64,000 bases of DNA from Lunularia cruciata (Eukaryota; Streptophyta; Marchantiopsida; Lunulariales; Lunulariaceae): the NCBI GenBank assembly GCA_948567375.1, contig OX419758.1:15195001-15259000 (forward strand), written 5' to 3'. Positions 47,048 through 57,736 of this stretch are shown piece by piece. Every line of letters starts with the position of its first letter. The first letter of the stretch is position 1. Below the pieces are notes generated by a model. The model did no database searches. It was not told the origin of the DNA and saw only the letters and a program-made list of their open reading frames with translations. A program made the translations under genes and the position numbers.

Positions 47048-48459
47048 GTCCAATCATAGTCCTTGTGTATCCTTCCCACATGAGTCTTTATCCTTTGCTA
47101 GGTAAAGCATCAATGATACACCAAACATGGTGTATCTTGAGTTGCTTTAGACAACCTCACATGGTGAGGTGTAGCCATGGCAAGCACAAGAATAAAAATG
47201 TAAAAATGTGATGCTCTTCTCCATATCTCTAATAACTACAAAATCACAACTTCTCTCATCCCTATTCATATAAATAAATGTTCTCTGTCCAAACCTAAAA
47301 ATTATAAATTCTCATAATTTTCAATTTTCATCTCAAACTTTAAGTTTAACTTTACTTTATTTTTAATGTTAACATATTAGTTTGATTTTTATTACTTCAA
47401 ACTTATTACATTAAACATTCCATAATGACCCTCTATTTGAAGAGTTGTACACTTTACTCAAAGTTTGTTCAACAACTAGTTACCAAAGCTCAAGAATGAT
47501 CAGAAGTGCACTTGTGGACACTTTAAATTCATATGGAAATGATGCAACTCAATGCGAAAACGACTGCTCAATACTCATTGATGATTTTTTTAATGGAAAT
47601 TTCTACAAATGCACTCCCAAAAAATTTTGAAAAGCTAAAATCCTTTTGGAATAGTTATAGTTAAAAATAAGTCAAGAATCCCTTTGTAATTTCACAAGAT
47701 TACAGCTTTGAATTGCAAAAATCCTTTTGGGTTGGTTACCATTAAAAATTAGTGAAAAATCTCTTTAGAATTTCATAACTTGTGAAAGGCATTTGTGTGA
47801 ATTTCCCTTGTTTGAATATCTAATAGTCAGCATCAAAGAACTCTTTTAATCTCAAATAATTCTAAATTTGAGGTGTTAGCAACCTAAGTTCGGAGATGTT
47901 CTGAGACATAATTCCCTCGGTGGTTGCATTGACCAAGAGACCATAATGGACTCTTCCTAAAATGGGAGGTCATTAATAATTTCCTATTCACTGCTCCAAA
48001 TTATTTTGTTTGACCCAACAAATTGAATAGAAAGGCCCAAATAATGTGGGTATTGAAGCTTTGCCTCTTGTTGCAAGTTAGTTGATGCATAGAATGACCA
48101 ACTTATAGGTTTGCATGCCTTCAACAATATAATGAGACTCTACCTCTAAAATCTTAACAATGTGTCAAAAAATCTGCAGCTATGAAACATACATGTTAGC
48201 ATGCTAGAGAACAGAATTGACATAACGGATCTTGTGTCTAGAGCTCTTAACATGGATAGAGTATGAGACCAAGGCAACTCGGTAAAGACTACAAAAATAT
48301 GTTACTATCACCAAGTATTTGACATTTATAGTACATGTTTGCAATTCTGCATTTTACCACCTTGACCAAGTCTTGAATGTATAGCCAAGGACTACACCAT
48401 GAAAAGAGTGAATACAAGGGGAACAACTCCTTCATTGATTTTTCAAGATCAAATTCATT
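47048..48459. other. AT-rich unassigned DNA
   Basis: Follows Q2. Stops are dense in all frames and no domain was recognised. It may be the continuation of whatever Q2 inserted into. Confidence 0.45.
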
Positions 48460-48642
48460 TGTTTAGGCCTCCAAATTGACTATGAAGTTTTCAAGGTTTT
48501 TTTGACCTTTGCTGCATTAGTGGAAGTACTCTTTTGTTGACAATTCTCTATGATCTACTTAGACAATCATATATAACATCCTTAAAGATATTATCAAGCC
48601 AATTTCCACCTCTAGATAATATGTCTAGTTAATGGTATTATA
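48460..48642 (-). repeat. Fragment of an E-family LTR
   Basis: GGCCTCCAAATTGACTATGAAG through GTCTAGTTAATGGTATTATA resembles the start of LTR D/E in reverse orientation (D: 63240-63420 and 63560-63575). Only the terminal block remains, next to element J. Confidence 0.6.
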
Positions 48643-50998
48643 AACCTCTCTCCGTTTGAAGATACAAAATTCTCATTGCAAAGTTGTTGCTCAAAAGATT
48701 CCACTAACATTGGTGCATTGGTCAAGTTAAAAATGGGCTCCCGTGTTGCTTCATACAATGGGTACTCCAATGTATGAGATATTCCATACCCTGATGGTGG
48801 GTACCATGGATGCATTTCTAAAGAAGGCATTCAACTTTGCATCCCTCCATGTCAGACAAGATCAAGCTTCTTTTATGGAAGGAAAGTGAGGCGGATGGGA
48901 TGCATATCTAGGTAGTAATGAAACATGGAACATTGGAAGGGTCTGTATGTGTGGCGGTAGCTTGAAGTGATAAGCCATTGTGCTGATTTTATGGATGATG
49001 TGAAAAGGGTCAATAAAATGAGGTTTGAGCTTACAAGGGCCAACTAACATGAGGTTGGTTGCAGAAAACCACACTTGACCTTCAATGTTGAACTCCATGT
49101 GCTTACAGTGTGCATCTACATATTGTTTCTAACAATTTTAGGCTATTTGGAACTTGTGCTTGGCATTCTCCACACTCTATTGGCTTCTAAAAACAAAAGT
49201 GTTGAAAACATTGACTTTTGTAGCCATTGGGCAGATATTTACCAAGCTCAAAGTTGTGAAAAGGTCTTCTCTATACATGAGAAAAAATGGTGTGACTTGT
49301 ATAGATGTATTCATTGCATTGTTATATGTTAATCCCACCACTTGAAGTAAGGTGTTCTACATTTCTTGCTCCTCTAAGGTGAGCTCCAAAGCATGTTCTC
49401 AATAGTGTGATTGGCCTACTCTATTTCTCTATTGGTTTGTACATGGCATGCCATGGACATGACAAAGTTTTGTTTTGAAGACACCAAAGAGTGTTCTACA
49501 AAACAAGCTAGTGAATTGATTGCCCTAATCAATGATGAGCACTCAAGACAAGCCATGGTAAGAAAAGACAACCACTAAGTAAAATTGAGCTAATTGTAAA
49601 GTGGTCATCTCCTTGGTTGTAGGACACACATGAATCATTTTGTTGAGTTGGTCTACAAAGACTATAGTGGAGTCAAAATGTGAGGTGGTCCTAGGCAATT
49701 CACAAAGCAGATCTATGTTTACCTACTCCCAATGTTGTGTAGTGGTAGGGAGAGGTTGAAGGAGTCCTATGGGAGCCTAATTAGAGGTTTTATTTTTTTG
49801 AGATTTAGGCAACTTCAAACATACCCCATCACATTGTTGTTCATCTCGGGGCTAATAGTAATGGTATTTGATTGCATCAAAGATCTTATCCACTCCAACA
49901 TGGCCAACAATAGCAAAATCATGACATTCCGCTAGGATGGTGGTTCATAGGTCTAGCGCATCCAAGATCCATAACTTGCAATCAAAAAAGGTGAGTATTT
50001 GGATACTAGTTACACCTTTGGATGATTGAGCTCCTATAATTTGTGGCTTGGGCTTTGCAGCAATAAGAACTTTGGCCAAAAATATGAGTTTAGCTTGACT
50101 TTGACAACCAAATTTTTCACCATAGGTATTTGGGTGAATGCATTTGCAAGTTGCTTCTTTCCTTCTACATATATGATTGTCATGTTGAATTGTTGTCTCC
50201 ATTCTCCCCAACAAATTTGTTGATAGGAGGTCTTCTTGTGTTTGAAGGTAGACTAGTGGTTTGTGATCTATCTCGCCAAGATAGTACTTCCAATGCTTGG
50301 TTCAAGGACAATAGCTAACTCTTCTCATTTAGGGTTGTGATAGTTGCACTTTGCTAGTAACAATTTTTGAGAGAATATGCAATTGAGTGCCATACATCAC
50401 TCCATTCTTATTGTAGGATTGCTCTTATTGCAATACCTGATGCATCTATAGCCAGTTTGATTGGATGTGTTGGGTCATATCATTTCAAGATTGGTGCATG
50501 TAGAAATGCATCTTTCAATTCTTGAAATGCAAATTCCTATGTGATTCTCACATCCACTTCTTTCTCTTGCCAAGCAGTGCTGTTAGGGATTATGTGACCT
50601 TGGAAAAATTCTAGACAAATTGATGATAGAATCCAATCAATTCCAAGAAACTCTTGAGTTTAGTCTAATCTTCTAGAGCACCCCATTTTTTATTGATATC
50701 TATTTTATTTATTAAAACTTGGATACCTTCTACACTTACCGTATGCCCCACATAATCTACTCCAAACTTGGCAAACTTGCACTTTGAGACTTTGGCATAC
50801 AATTGGTCCTATCACAAAATCTAGATGACTTCTCATAGATGTTGTTTGTGCTCCTTCATTATCCTATTGTAGACTAAGATGTCATCAAGAAAAATGATAA
50901 TAAACTTATCCAAGTATGGACAAAATATGCCATTCATCAAACTGATGAAAGTGGTTGGTGTGGTGGGGAGACCAAATGGAATCATTAGGTAATTTTCA
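48643..50998 (-). pseudogene. J: chromovirus-like pol remnant
   Basis: On the minus strand from 51000 down: RT with LMIPFGLPTTPTTFISLMNG and the box FLDD (50881-50892), then RNase H and connection region (about 50700-50230), integrase (about 50200-49100), and an integrase tail LKPHFIDPFHIIHKISTMAY (49098-48862). Last comes ATREPIFNLTNAPMLVESFE (48830-48612), which fits the end of a chromodomain (YP..EATWEP..NL.NA). This identifies the chromovirus branch of Ty3/gypsy (Tekay/Del type). No LTRs found; it abuts H2 at the RT. Many frame breaks. Confidence 0.65.
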
Positions 50999-51655
50999 TG
51001 CGTATATACATTGCTACACAACATACATCATTGTCAACATCACACATTGTAGAAGCACAACTCACACATAAGTCATACATGGACTCTAAAGTACCACAAT
51101 AATCAGTTTGTTTACACAACTCAAATCACACTCAATCAGATTAGTATTTAATCTATCACTCAATGATCTACCAGCAATTGGATACTGATTACAATCAAGC
51201 CACACTCACCCATGCTAACAAAATCAAGGTAACACTCACTAGCCTCTATCCACCATAGCCAGGAACTTGAAGGCTCAACATCAGAGAAGTGAGCTCTTTG
51301 GAACTACACTTTGAAAGTATCCTCCTTGGACTTGAGCTAGGTCTCAAACCCTAACTGTCCCACAAATGGCACACCCAATGGTCTAGATAGTGAAAGTGAC
51401 AATGGGCCTCACCATGTAGTTAGTACCTTGAACACAAAATCTGTCCATCAATAGTAGTTTATGAGTAGCTACCAAAATACTCAAGACTACCATCACTACT
51501 ACTCCAAAGTCCGTGCAATTTGGGTATGATATTACAAATGGCATGACAAATATTGTGCATATATACATTGCTACACAACATACATCATTGTCAACATCAT
51601 ACACTATAGAAGCACAACTCATGCATAAGTCATACATGGACTCCAAAGTTTCACA
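50999..51655 (-). repeat. 3' LTR of H2 with repeated ends
   Basis: On the minus strand begins TGTGAAACTTTGGAGTCC after a CTAGGGGGCAAT tract and ends about TATACGCA. Its first about 100 bases recur at its 3' end (TGTGGTACTTTAGAGTCC at 51098 downward). Length 657 bp, against 659 bp in H1. Confidence 0.65.
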
Positions 51656-51845
51656 ATTGCCCCCTAGTTTGCAATTAGGTCCTTCTCATTCCAAATAGCC
51701 ATCTACTCTAGGTATATGGTATACCTTATGGTGGGAAAAAGATCAGGAGGCCAGGTGCTATCAAGCCCCATTGTTAGTTGCATGCTTGGAATCTATACCA
51801 TATAAAGGATGAACTAGCTATAGGTCAAGTACATCTAGGATATAA

Positions 51846-53140
51846 CTATTGTCCTTGAAGAACCACCATGAGGGGAGGAGTCATACATGCCATATGCCAT
51901 CCTCTCAAACATCTATCACACACTAATATAGTAGCAGCTCTACTAGAAGAACTGCATAACATACACCCGAAGCATACTTGTACAAGTGCCAAGCTTGGGT
52001 CCATAGTACCATCAATGTTTGGGAGGTGGCATAGTGCACAATTGCACACATGATCCTTCCAAATAACACCATCACATCCTTCCAACACAAGGAATCCAGA
52101 TGGTAAAATCTCATGCACTCTCAAGATAGTGTGGCCAGTGGAAACATCAAGTGTTATCGGTGTTGTCTACTATAGATATACATAGTCAATTGGATAAAAT
52201 TGATGGATCAAGGGTCTATAACCTCCTCAAATGGTAGCATAGCATAAGGTATCCCTATGCTAAGCAATTTCCAAGTTCTCAAAGGCCATCAACATCACTC
52301 TCCAAAAGATCTTTGCCTATTGAGAACATGCGCTCATCCATACATCCAAATCATCCAAGTCCAAAACTAAACTAACATCTTGACAAATGGGTATAGGAAA
52401 ATTTGGATCTTGTCCATAGAGTAGAGAGTAAGGAGAGATGAATGCTAAGAAGGCTTGCCGGTTGAACCTATAGCCCATGGCCAACCAAAGTAATTGGAGA
52501 TCCCAATCTCCCAAGTGGCCTCTGTGCAAACCATACTTCCGTAGTCCTCTCTTTATTATCTGAACTACTCTCTCTGCTAAGCCACCTACCTTAGGGTCAT
52601 CTCAAGAGGTAATACAATGATCAATCAAAACCTTATCACACAAGACTTGAAACTCCTTCAAGAACTCTATACCTTGATCAGTCAAAACCTCAACTAGTGC
52701 ACAAAAATGACAAAGAACCCGATCCAAGAACAACTAAGCTATCCCTTCACTAGACTTGTTAGGAAGTGCCACCAACTCAATCCACTTGGAGAAGTCCAAC
52801 AATGTCCAAACTCCAGCAGTAACCTAATCCCATGATAGGTAATGGGTGTAATTGTGACATAGGAATATTAAATGATGCTCTTACTTGGTCACAAAGCACA
52901 CATATGGCAACAAACTGCTATACATTGGTTTGCATACCATGCCAACAATAATGATTCTAGAGTAAGCTACATGTCCGCTTCACTCCAAAATGTCCTAGCT
53001 CCTCATGAGCATGACAAACAAACTGTGGTCTTTGAGGTGGAAGTGGTACTACTCTCACTCTACCATCCTCCCATACACAAAGAAGGTGTTTGCCCTCCAA
53101 TCTGAACCTCATGGCTCACTAAAGAACATGGTTTCTCTAA
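51846..53140 (-). pseudogene. Integrase with PHD finger, H2 copy
   Basis: Zinc-binding part near 53022-52880: CHAHEELGHFGV and HMCALCDQVRASFN. The core glutamate block near 52565-52590 reads GGLAERVVQ, Glu present. 52529-52317 gives GHLGDWDLQLLWLAMGYRF. The tail 52124-51846 has VLEGCDGVIWKDHVCNCALC and a PHD finger: CMLCSSSSRAATILVCDRC then GWHMACMTPPL, with the Cys/His ligands in C-X2-C...C-X2-C...H-X2-C order visible. The PHD could direct integration to modified histones (inference). Stops and frame changes disable it. Confidence 0.7.
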
Positions 53141-53900
53141 GTCCATGAGATCTTGACCTCTCAAACACCTCCAACAATTGTCTCTCATGCTCCTCTACAG
53201 TAGTGCTATAGACCAAAATGTCATCAATATGACATTGAGCAAAATCCAATCTAGATAGGATCCTATCCATGACCCTTTGGAACTCAACAGGAGTGTTCTT
53301 TAACCCAAGTGGTTAAACCTTCACTGATATAACACATCCTTACCATGAGGATCAATAGCTCAAAATGTTGTCTTGGACTTATCCTCCTCTATAATTGGCA
53401 ATTGATGATATCATGCTTGAAGATCTAAAGTACTAAAGACCTTTGCATGTCCAATTGCATCAAAGATCTCCTCTTGTGTAGACATGGTATACCAATCAAC
53501 CCTAGTCTATCAGTTGATAGGATGGTAATCTCCACACATCCACTTATCTGTGTAGTTGCCATGCATATCCTTCTTGGCTGGCATCATTGTAGCTGATGCA
53601 TACTGTCCATGTGAAATCTTCACCAAACTAGCCTCAAAGAGGTCACTACTTTGGCTCTAAATCAATGTTTGCTCCATGTTACTAGATCTATAGGGACGCC
53701 AAAAACTAGGGTATCACTAGTCAGCTCAATCCGTATACCACGTCCTTTTAGAGCACCCAAATCCTTCATACTGAAGGTTGAACAACTTGTGTAGCTCCTC
53801 AAGAACCTCCAAACCCTTCGTCTTTCCTCTCCTATAAGCTTAGCTCTAAGATGTAGCTCCCAAGTATCCTCTATAACTATCATAGGAGTGGAGGACATGC
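53141..53900 (-). pseudogene. Reverse transcriptase of H2
   Basis: Upstream region 53898-53662 has FLRSYTSCSTFSMKDLGALK and GRGIRIELTSDT, the usual lead-in to gypsy RT. Further on: KVFSTLDLQA, HQLPIIEEDKSKTTF, and the polymerase box at 53220-53231 reading HIDD followed by ILVYSTTVEEHERQL. The thumb and RNase H region is missing: coding passes quickly into the integrase zinc-binding part near 53100. So H2 also has an internal deletion, different from that in H1. Confidence 0.72.
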
Positions 53901-54189
53901 TTATTGGCTTCTAGACTAGGCCCTTAGGAGCAATAGTGTCATGCCCCTAGCCACTAGAAGTCCCAACCTTAGTGTCAAAAACTCCTTTTGATTTGGCTAC
54001 AAGCTCCATACGTCCTCTAGTTGCATCCCAAGTACACCAAGGATGTGATCCAAGTAGACTATGCTCACTTGGATGGACTCCAAGTAGATCACTCTCACTA
54101 GTAGCTACTGCATGTGTCACAAGAATACCTTATCCACTTAGTCCATTGTTCCCAACATGTGCTTGAATCATCTCAATAGGCATAGAGCT

Positions 54190-54509
54190 CACAAGTGTCT
54201 AAGTGGCGATGCTTAACAAGTGCATCCTACACTACTCTACCAAGCCAATGCTCACAATCCAGGTCAAACAGTTTAGATCCATAACTTAACCTAACACATG
54301 ATGCCTAGATGCCTTTGACACTACTGGAACAGTGATAATACCGGTGCAAAAATACATCACCCGCTCTCTCTCATTGGCATTGGACTCCACCAACTACTGT
54401 AATTGTGAGTCCCAAACATATCCATGACCTCCCTCTTGAAAAGCATTGGAACTTGGGAACTCATAAGTGTGGGAGAAGCGGCTTGAGGCTGTCCAACTAG
54501 GTTCACCAC
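54190..54509 (-). pseudogene. H2 segment upstream of RT, possibly the end of the MTase-like domain
   Basis: The minus strand reads NANERERVM near 54376-54355, followed by FCTGIITVPVVSKASRHHVL. This conserved-looking block would follow the methyltransferase motifs seen in H1 20187-20546, but H1 lacks it and H2 lacks the motifs, so the two copies do not overlap here. The link is an inference from element order. 53900-54190 is unreadable linker. Confidence 0.35.
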
Positions 54510-55130
54510 TATGGTACCCACATTTTTTGGTTTTATCATATTGTGAAGAAGAAGTGTACAATTGAAGTAAGATTGAACCCAAATAGCAATGAAAGAAGGA
54601 GAATTGTGTCTTTGGGTCAAACCCAAAGTAGCTTACTTCATGTAGGAAAAGAAGAACTTGGATCGGACTTGTTAGGTGAGAAACCCAAAGAAATGAAACT
54701 TCACCTCGGGGTGATCAACTAGATGCAAAGACAAAGTAACAATTTTCTTTTGAGTTTGCCAGTCAAGAACGTATAAGCAAGAAAATGGTTAAGTTGTGAG
54801 AAAGATAGAATTGACAATGATAGGAGGAATGCATGCAAAATGAGTGATTATCAAGTGAAGAGTGACTAAGGAATAACCACACAACAAAGAACTATAAGAT
54901 TGAGATTTTGTTGAGGGACTTTCAAAATGTCATGCAAGTATCCTATGCCCCTAAGTAGTTGTCCTAAAGGAGTGCTGGTTACTCCCTTTTGGGTGTGGTT
55001 TTTACTTGAGAGATTAAAGACACAATCAAGAAGAATAGTTTGCTACATTTTACTTCATATTTGACCATTTTGGAATCATATCTCTATGGAACAAACTTTA
55101 CTTATTGATTACTGCAAAAGTGATACTTGC
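54510..55130 (+). mobile_element. Q4: short Q-family derivative
   Basis: Starts TATGGTACCCACATTTTTTGG, close to the Q terminus TGTGGTRCCCACATTTTTTG. The next about 350 bases resemble the noncoding leader of Q1 (CCCAAAGTAG..TTACTT-type blocks), then it goes directly to the Q 3' end, where CTGCAAAAGTGATACTTGC matches the Q1 end. The coding region is absent. The last GGGTTGTCACA is missing. Confidence 0.65.
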
Positions 55131-55470
55131 AAAGTTCTCAAATGATTTTTGGCTCTATCTTTACATCAGGTTGGTCACCCTAAGGCAAAGAGCAAAGTGC
55201 AAAAATCATGTGACAACCCGCAAGTATCTCTTTTATCGTAATTAGTAAGTAAAGTTTGTTCCCATAGAGATACAATTCCAAAATGGTTAAATACAAAGTA
55301 AAATAGAACAAACCATTCTTCTTGATTGCATCTTTAATCTCTTAGGTAGAAACCACACCTAGAAGAGAGTAACAAGTAATCCTTTGGGAAAACTACTTAG
55401 TGGCATAGGGAACTTGCGTGACATTTTGAAAGTCCCTTGATGAAGTCTCAATTTTATAGTTCTTTGTTGC
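54892..55470. repeat. Large inverted repeat of Q ends
   Basis: Arms 54892-55130 and 55220-55470 are imperfect reverse complements (for example CAACAAAGAACTATAAGATTGAG against the end CTCAATTTTATAGTTCTTTG). Spacer 55131-55219. A transcript would form a long hairpin. Confidence 0.8.
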
Positions 55471-55476
55471 ATGGTC
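55209..55476 (-). mobile_element. Q4': terminal fragment of a Q element, opposite orientation
   Basis: Starts TGTGACAACCCGCAAG like Q3 and is cut at 55476 by the G-III LTR. It forms the second arm of the inverted repeat. Confidence 0.7.
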
Positions 55477-56166
55477 TGTAACACCCATTTGTGCATGTGT
55501 GTGGTATTGTGATATTTAGCTTGGTATTACAAGTACTTAAGAGATATTATTTATATAGAGATAAAGGATGGTTCTATTTTAGTCATGGTTAGCTAAAGTT
55601 AGTCATAGCTAAGATAGAGTGGACCTTACTTTAGAGGAAGTAGAAAAGATGAGCACCACTTTTTTGGATTTTAGTGTGTTGACTTGGTATTATTCCTAGG
55701 TGTTTGGCTTGAGGAAAGAGTTGAGAACTCTTGGGCCCGCAAGCCTTTTGTTTTGGATTCTTCTTTAGTCCAAGGATAGCCCATGTGAATGAATCCTTGA
55801 CTTAGTGGTTGGGTCAAGATAAGACCACATGCTTAGGGGAATATGCCTATGTGAATGGATATTCCTCTCTACTTTTTGACTTTACTTGACTATTAGTCTA
55901 GTAACTTGAGTTACTACGGTAATTAGTAACTTTGGTACATAACTATCTCACAAGTATATAAACAAGAGGTGAGGAGGTACTCAACATGCTTTCATTTGCA
56001 ACTATCTCTCTCTCATTGAGTTCTCTAGTGAGCAATGTCTTGAGTCTTGGAGTGTTAGCCTTGGAGGAGTATGATGGAGTTGGGGTTCCTTGCCTTCTTA
56101 GTCCATGGTGGGCTACCATAATAGCCATCAGAGGTTCATCCTGAACAAGAGACATGCCGGCTCACA
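55477..56166 (+). repeat. 5' LTR of G-III
   Basis: 690 bp, TGTAACACCC to GCCGGCTCACA, with TATATAAAC at 55955-55963. Confidence 0.9.
55955..55963 (+). promoter_or_regulatory. TATA box of G-III 5' LTR
   Basis: TATATAAAC after ACAAG, at the position shared by all G LTRs. Confidence 0.6.
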
Positions 56167-56170
56167 TTTT

Positions 56171-56189
56171 TGGTTCCATTGCCGGGACC
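56171..56189 (+). promoter_or_regulatory. Primer-binding-like site of G-III
   Basis: TGGTTCCATTGCCGGGACC, five bases after the LTR, identical to G-II. Confidence 0.65.
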
Positions 56190-56207
56190 TCTCTAGAAGG
56201 CAAGATA

Positions 56208-56378
56208 ATGTTCCGCGTTCAATTCTACATTAGGCAGAAGGAGGCTATGAGAGCTCACTTGGAGAGAACATTAGGAGAGGAGAGGGCTAAACTTATGTTA
56301 GAGAACCAAGATCCATTTGTATACCATATAGTTCATTATGATGTCTTTGAGGTGATTTTGTACATCTTGTACACATGA
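56208..56378 (+). CDS. Small leader reading frame, 56 codons
   Basis: ATG 20 bases after the primer-binding-like site: MFRVQFYIRQKEAMRAHLER, then a Glu/Lys-rich helix and FVYHIVHYDVFEVILYILYT. The same DNA is present in G-II (about 32776-32948) and G-I but is broken there. It could be an upstream frame that modulates translation, or leader sequence open by chance. No known domain. Confidence 0.3.
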   Translation: MFRVQFYIRQKEAMRAHLERTLGEERAKLMLENQDPFVYHIVHYDVFEVILYILYT

Positions 56379-56966
56379 GAGGAATTGGAGAGATTGTGTG
56401 AGGTGGATTGCAAATTTTGGGGATTAAGGTGATTTTGGGTAAAATCTCAAGTTTGAGATCTGGACTTGAAATTTCTACACATAATAGCTTGGGTTATTTT
56501 TCAATTAGCACACTTAAAATTATTGTGAGAGCTAATATGCACACTGGGCTAAAAGTTTTGAAAGTTGATAGTGTAAACTGCTTCCGCAACTGCATGCTCT
56601 CTGGAAAATTTTACAGAGTCTGTCATTTCTTCAATTTTCAGTGAATTGTCCTGAAAATTTCCAAGAAAATTAAGTGAATTGTATCCTACCTGCTGCCACA
56701 AAAATTAGAGAGAGATCATTCTTGCACAAGGAGTTATGAGTTTTTGAAGTGAGAGGGTGGTTTTCAGACCAAATCTGAAATATGTGTGCTGAATAGAAAG
56801 ATGTCTAGGCCAAATGGCTTAATGAAAAGATCTGAAATGCTGCAGGAAGGGACGTCCTAGAGTTGTGATCAAGTGTGAAAATTTTTAAAGGATTGTGACA
56901 TACTGGTTGGGAGATTTAAGTGGTATTGTGAGGAAGGGTCAATTCTGCAGAGTGGAGATCTCATGC

Positions 56967-57498
56967 ATGAGGAGTTTGAGATCAACAAAAAACATGTTTG
57001 AGTGTTTAGATTCATCTTGGGAACATGGAGGGTCATCAAGAGTGGAAATTGAGATTATGCAAGGTTCCTCAAGGGTTTGAGGTGATTTTAGGGGTGGATT
57101 TGAGGAAAAGAGAGTTTACAATAGAATTTGAAGAGAGTGTTGAGAGGATCCAAAAACCTACACCACTTGGAGGAGAGAGTGAGTCTATGTGCTTTTTGTG
57201 TGGAGAGAAGGGACATAAGGCAAGTTCATGTCCATTGACCTTTGAGAGCAAGAGATTGTGGGAAAGGAGAGGCTTATTTGACTTGGGTTTGCATGTTGGA
57301 CCTTCTTCACCAAGATTGGGAGGGAGAAGATCTAAGACCAAGGAGTTGTGTGAGGTTTGTGGAGTTGAAGGACTTCCAAAAGGACATGAGTGTAGTGGAG
57401 TAAAAGCACTTTTGGAGACTTTGATGAAGGATCTTGGAGAGAGTCTTAGTACAACTACAGAAATATTACCACCTTCATCAACTAGTTCTCAAGATTAG
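56967..57498 (+). pseudogene. Extra CCHC reading frame upstream of gag, G-III copy
   Basis: Start MRSLRSTKNMFECLDSSW as in G-II. A one-base insertion near 57070 shifts the frame; from there it is open to 57498. It contains the knuckle CFLCGEKGHKASSC and a second motif CEVCGVEGLPKGHEC, followed by LLETLMKDLGESLSTTTEIL. All Cys and His ligands of both motifs are kept. It ends about 240 bases before gag. Probably a separate small zinc-binding protein of the G family; its job is unknown. Confidence 0.65.
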
Positions 57499-57736
57499 TG
57501 ATGGAGATAATCTTTCAACTTATGGATAAACTATCCATGAGGGTTCAATTAATATGCACTCTAGGATTTGATATTGCTATAGAAATCTTGGAGTAACCTG
57601 AACCTTTTGTGTTCCCTAGGGTGGATTACTCTCAAATTGTGTTAGTCATGTATATACTCTATTAGTTATAGAGTGAGAGAAAATAAAAGAAAAAAAAAGA
57701 AAAATTGAGAGAAGAGAAAGATAGTGAGAGGTTAAG

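Larger units (their letters stand above)
50999..54509 (-). mobile_element. H2: second copy of the MTase/PHD gypsy-like element, truncated
   Basis: In minus order: methyltransferase-side segment, RT, integrase, PHD finger, polypurine tract (near 51656-51675) and 3' LTR (51655-50999). The 5' half is missing; Q4 begins at 54510. The IN-PHD part is better preserved than in H1 (GWH and CDRC kept, integrase Glu kept). Confidence 0.72.
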
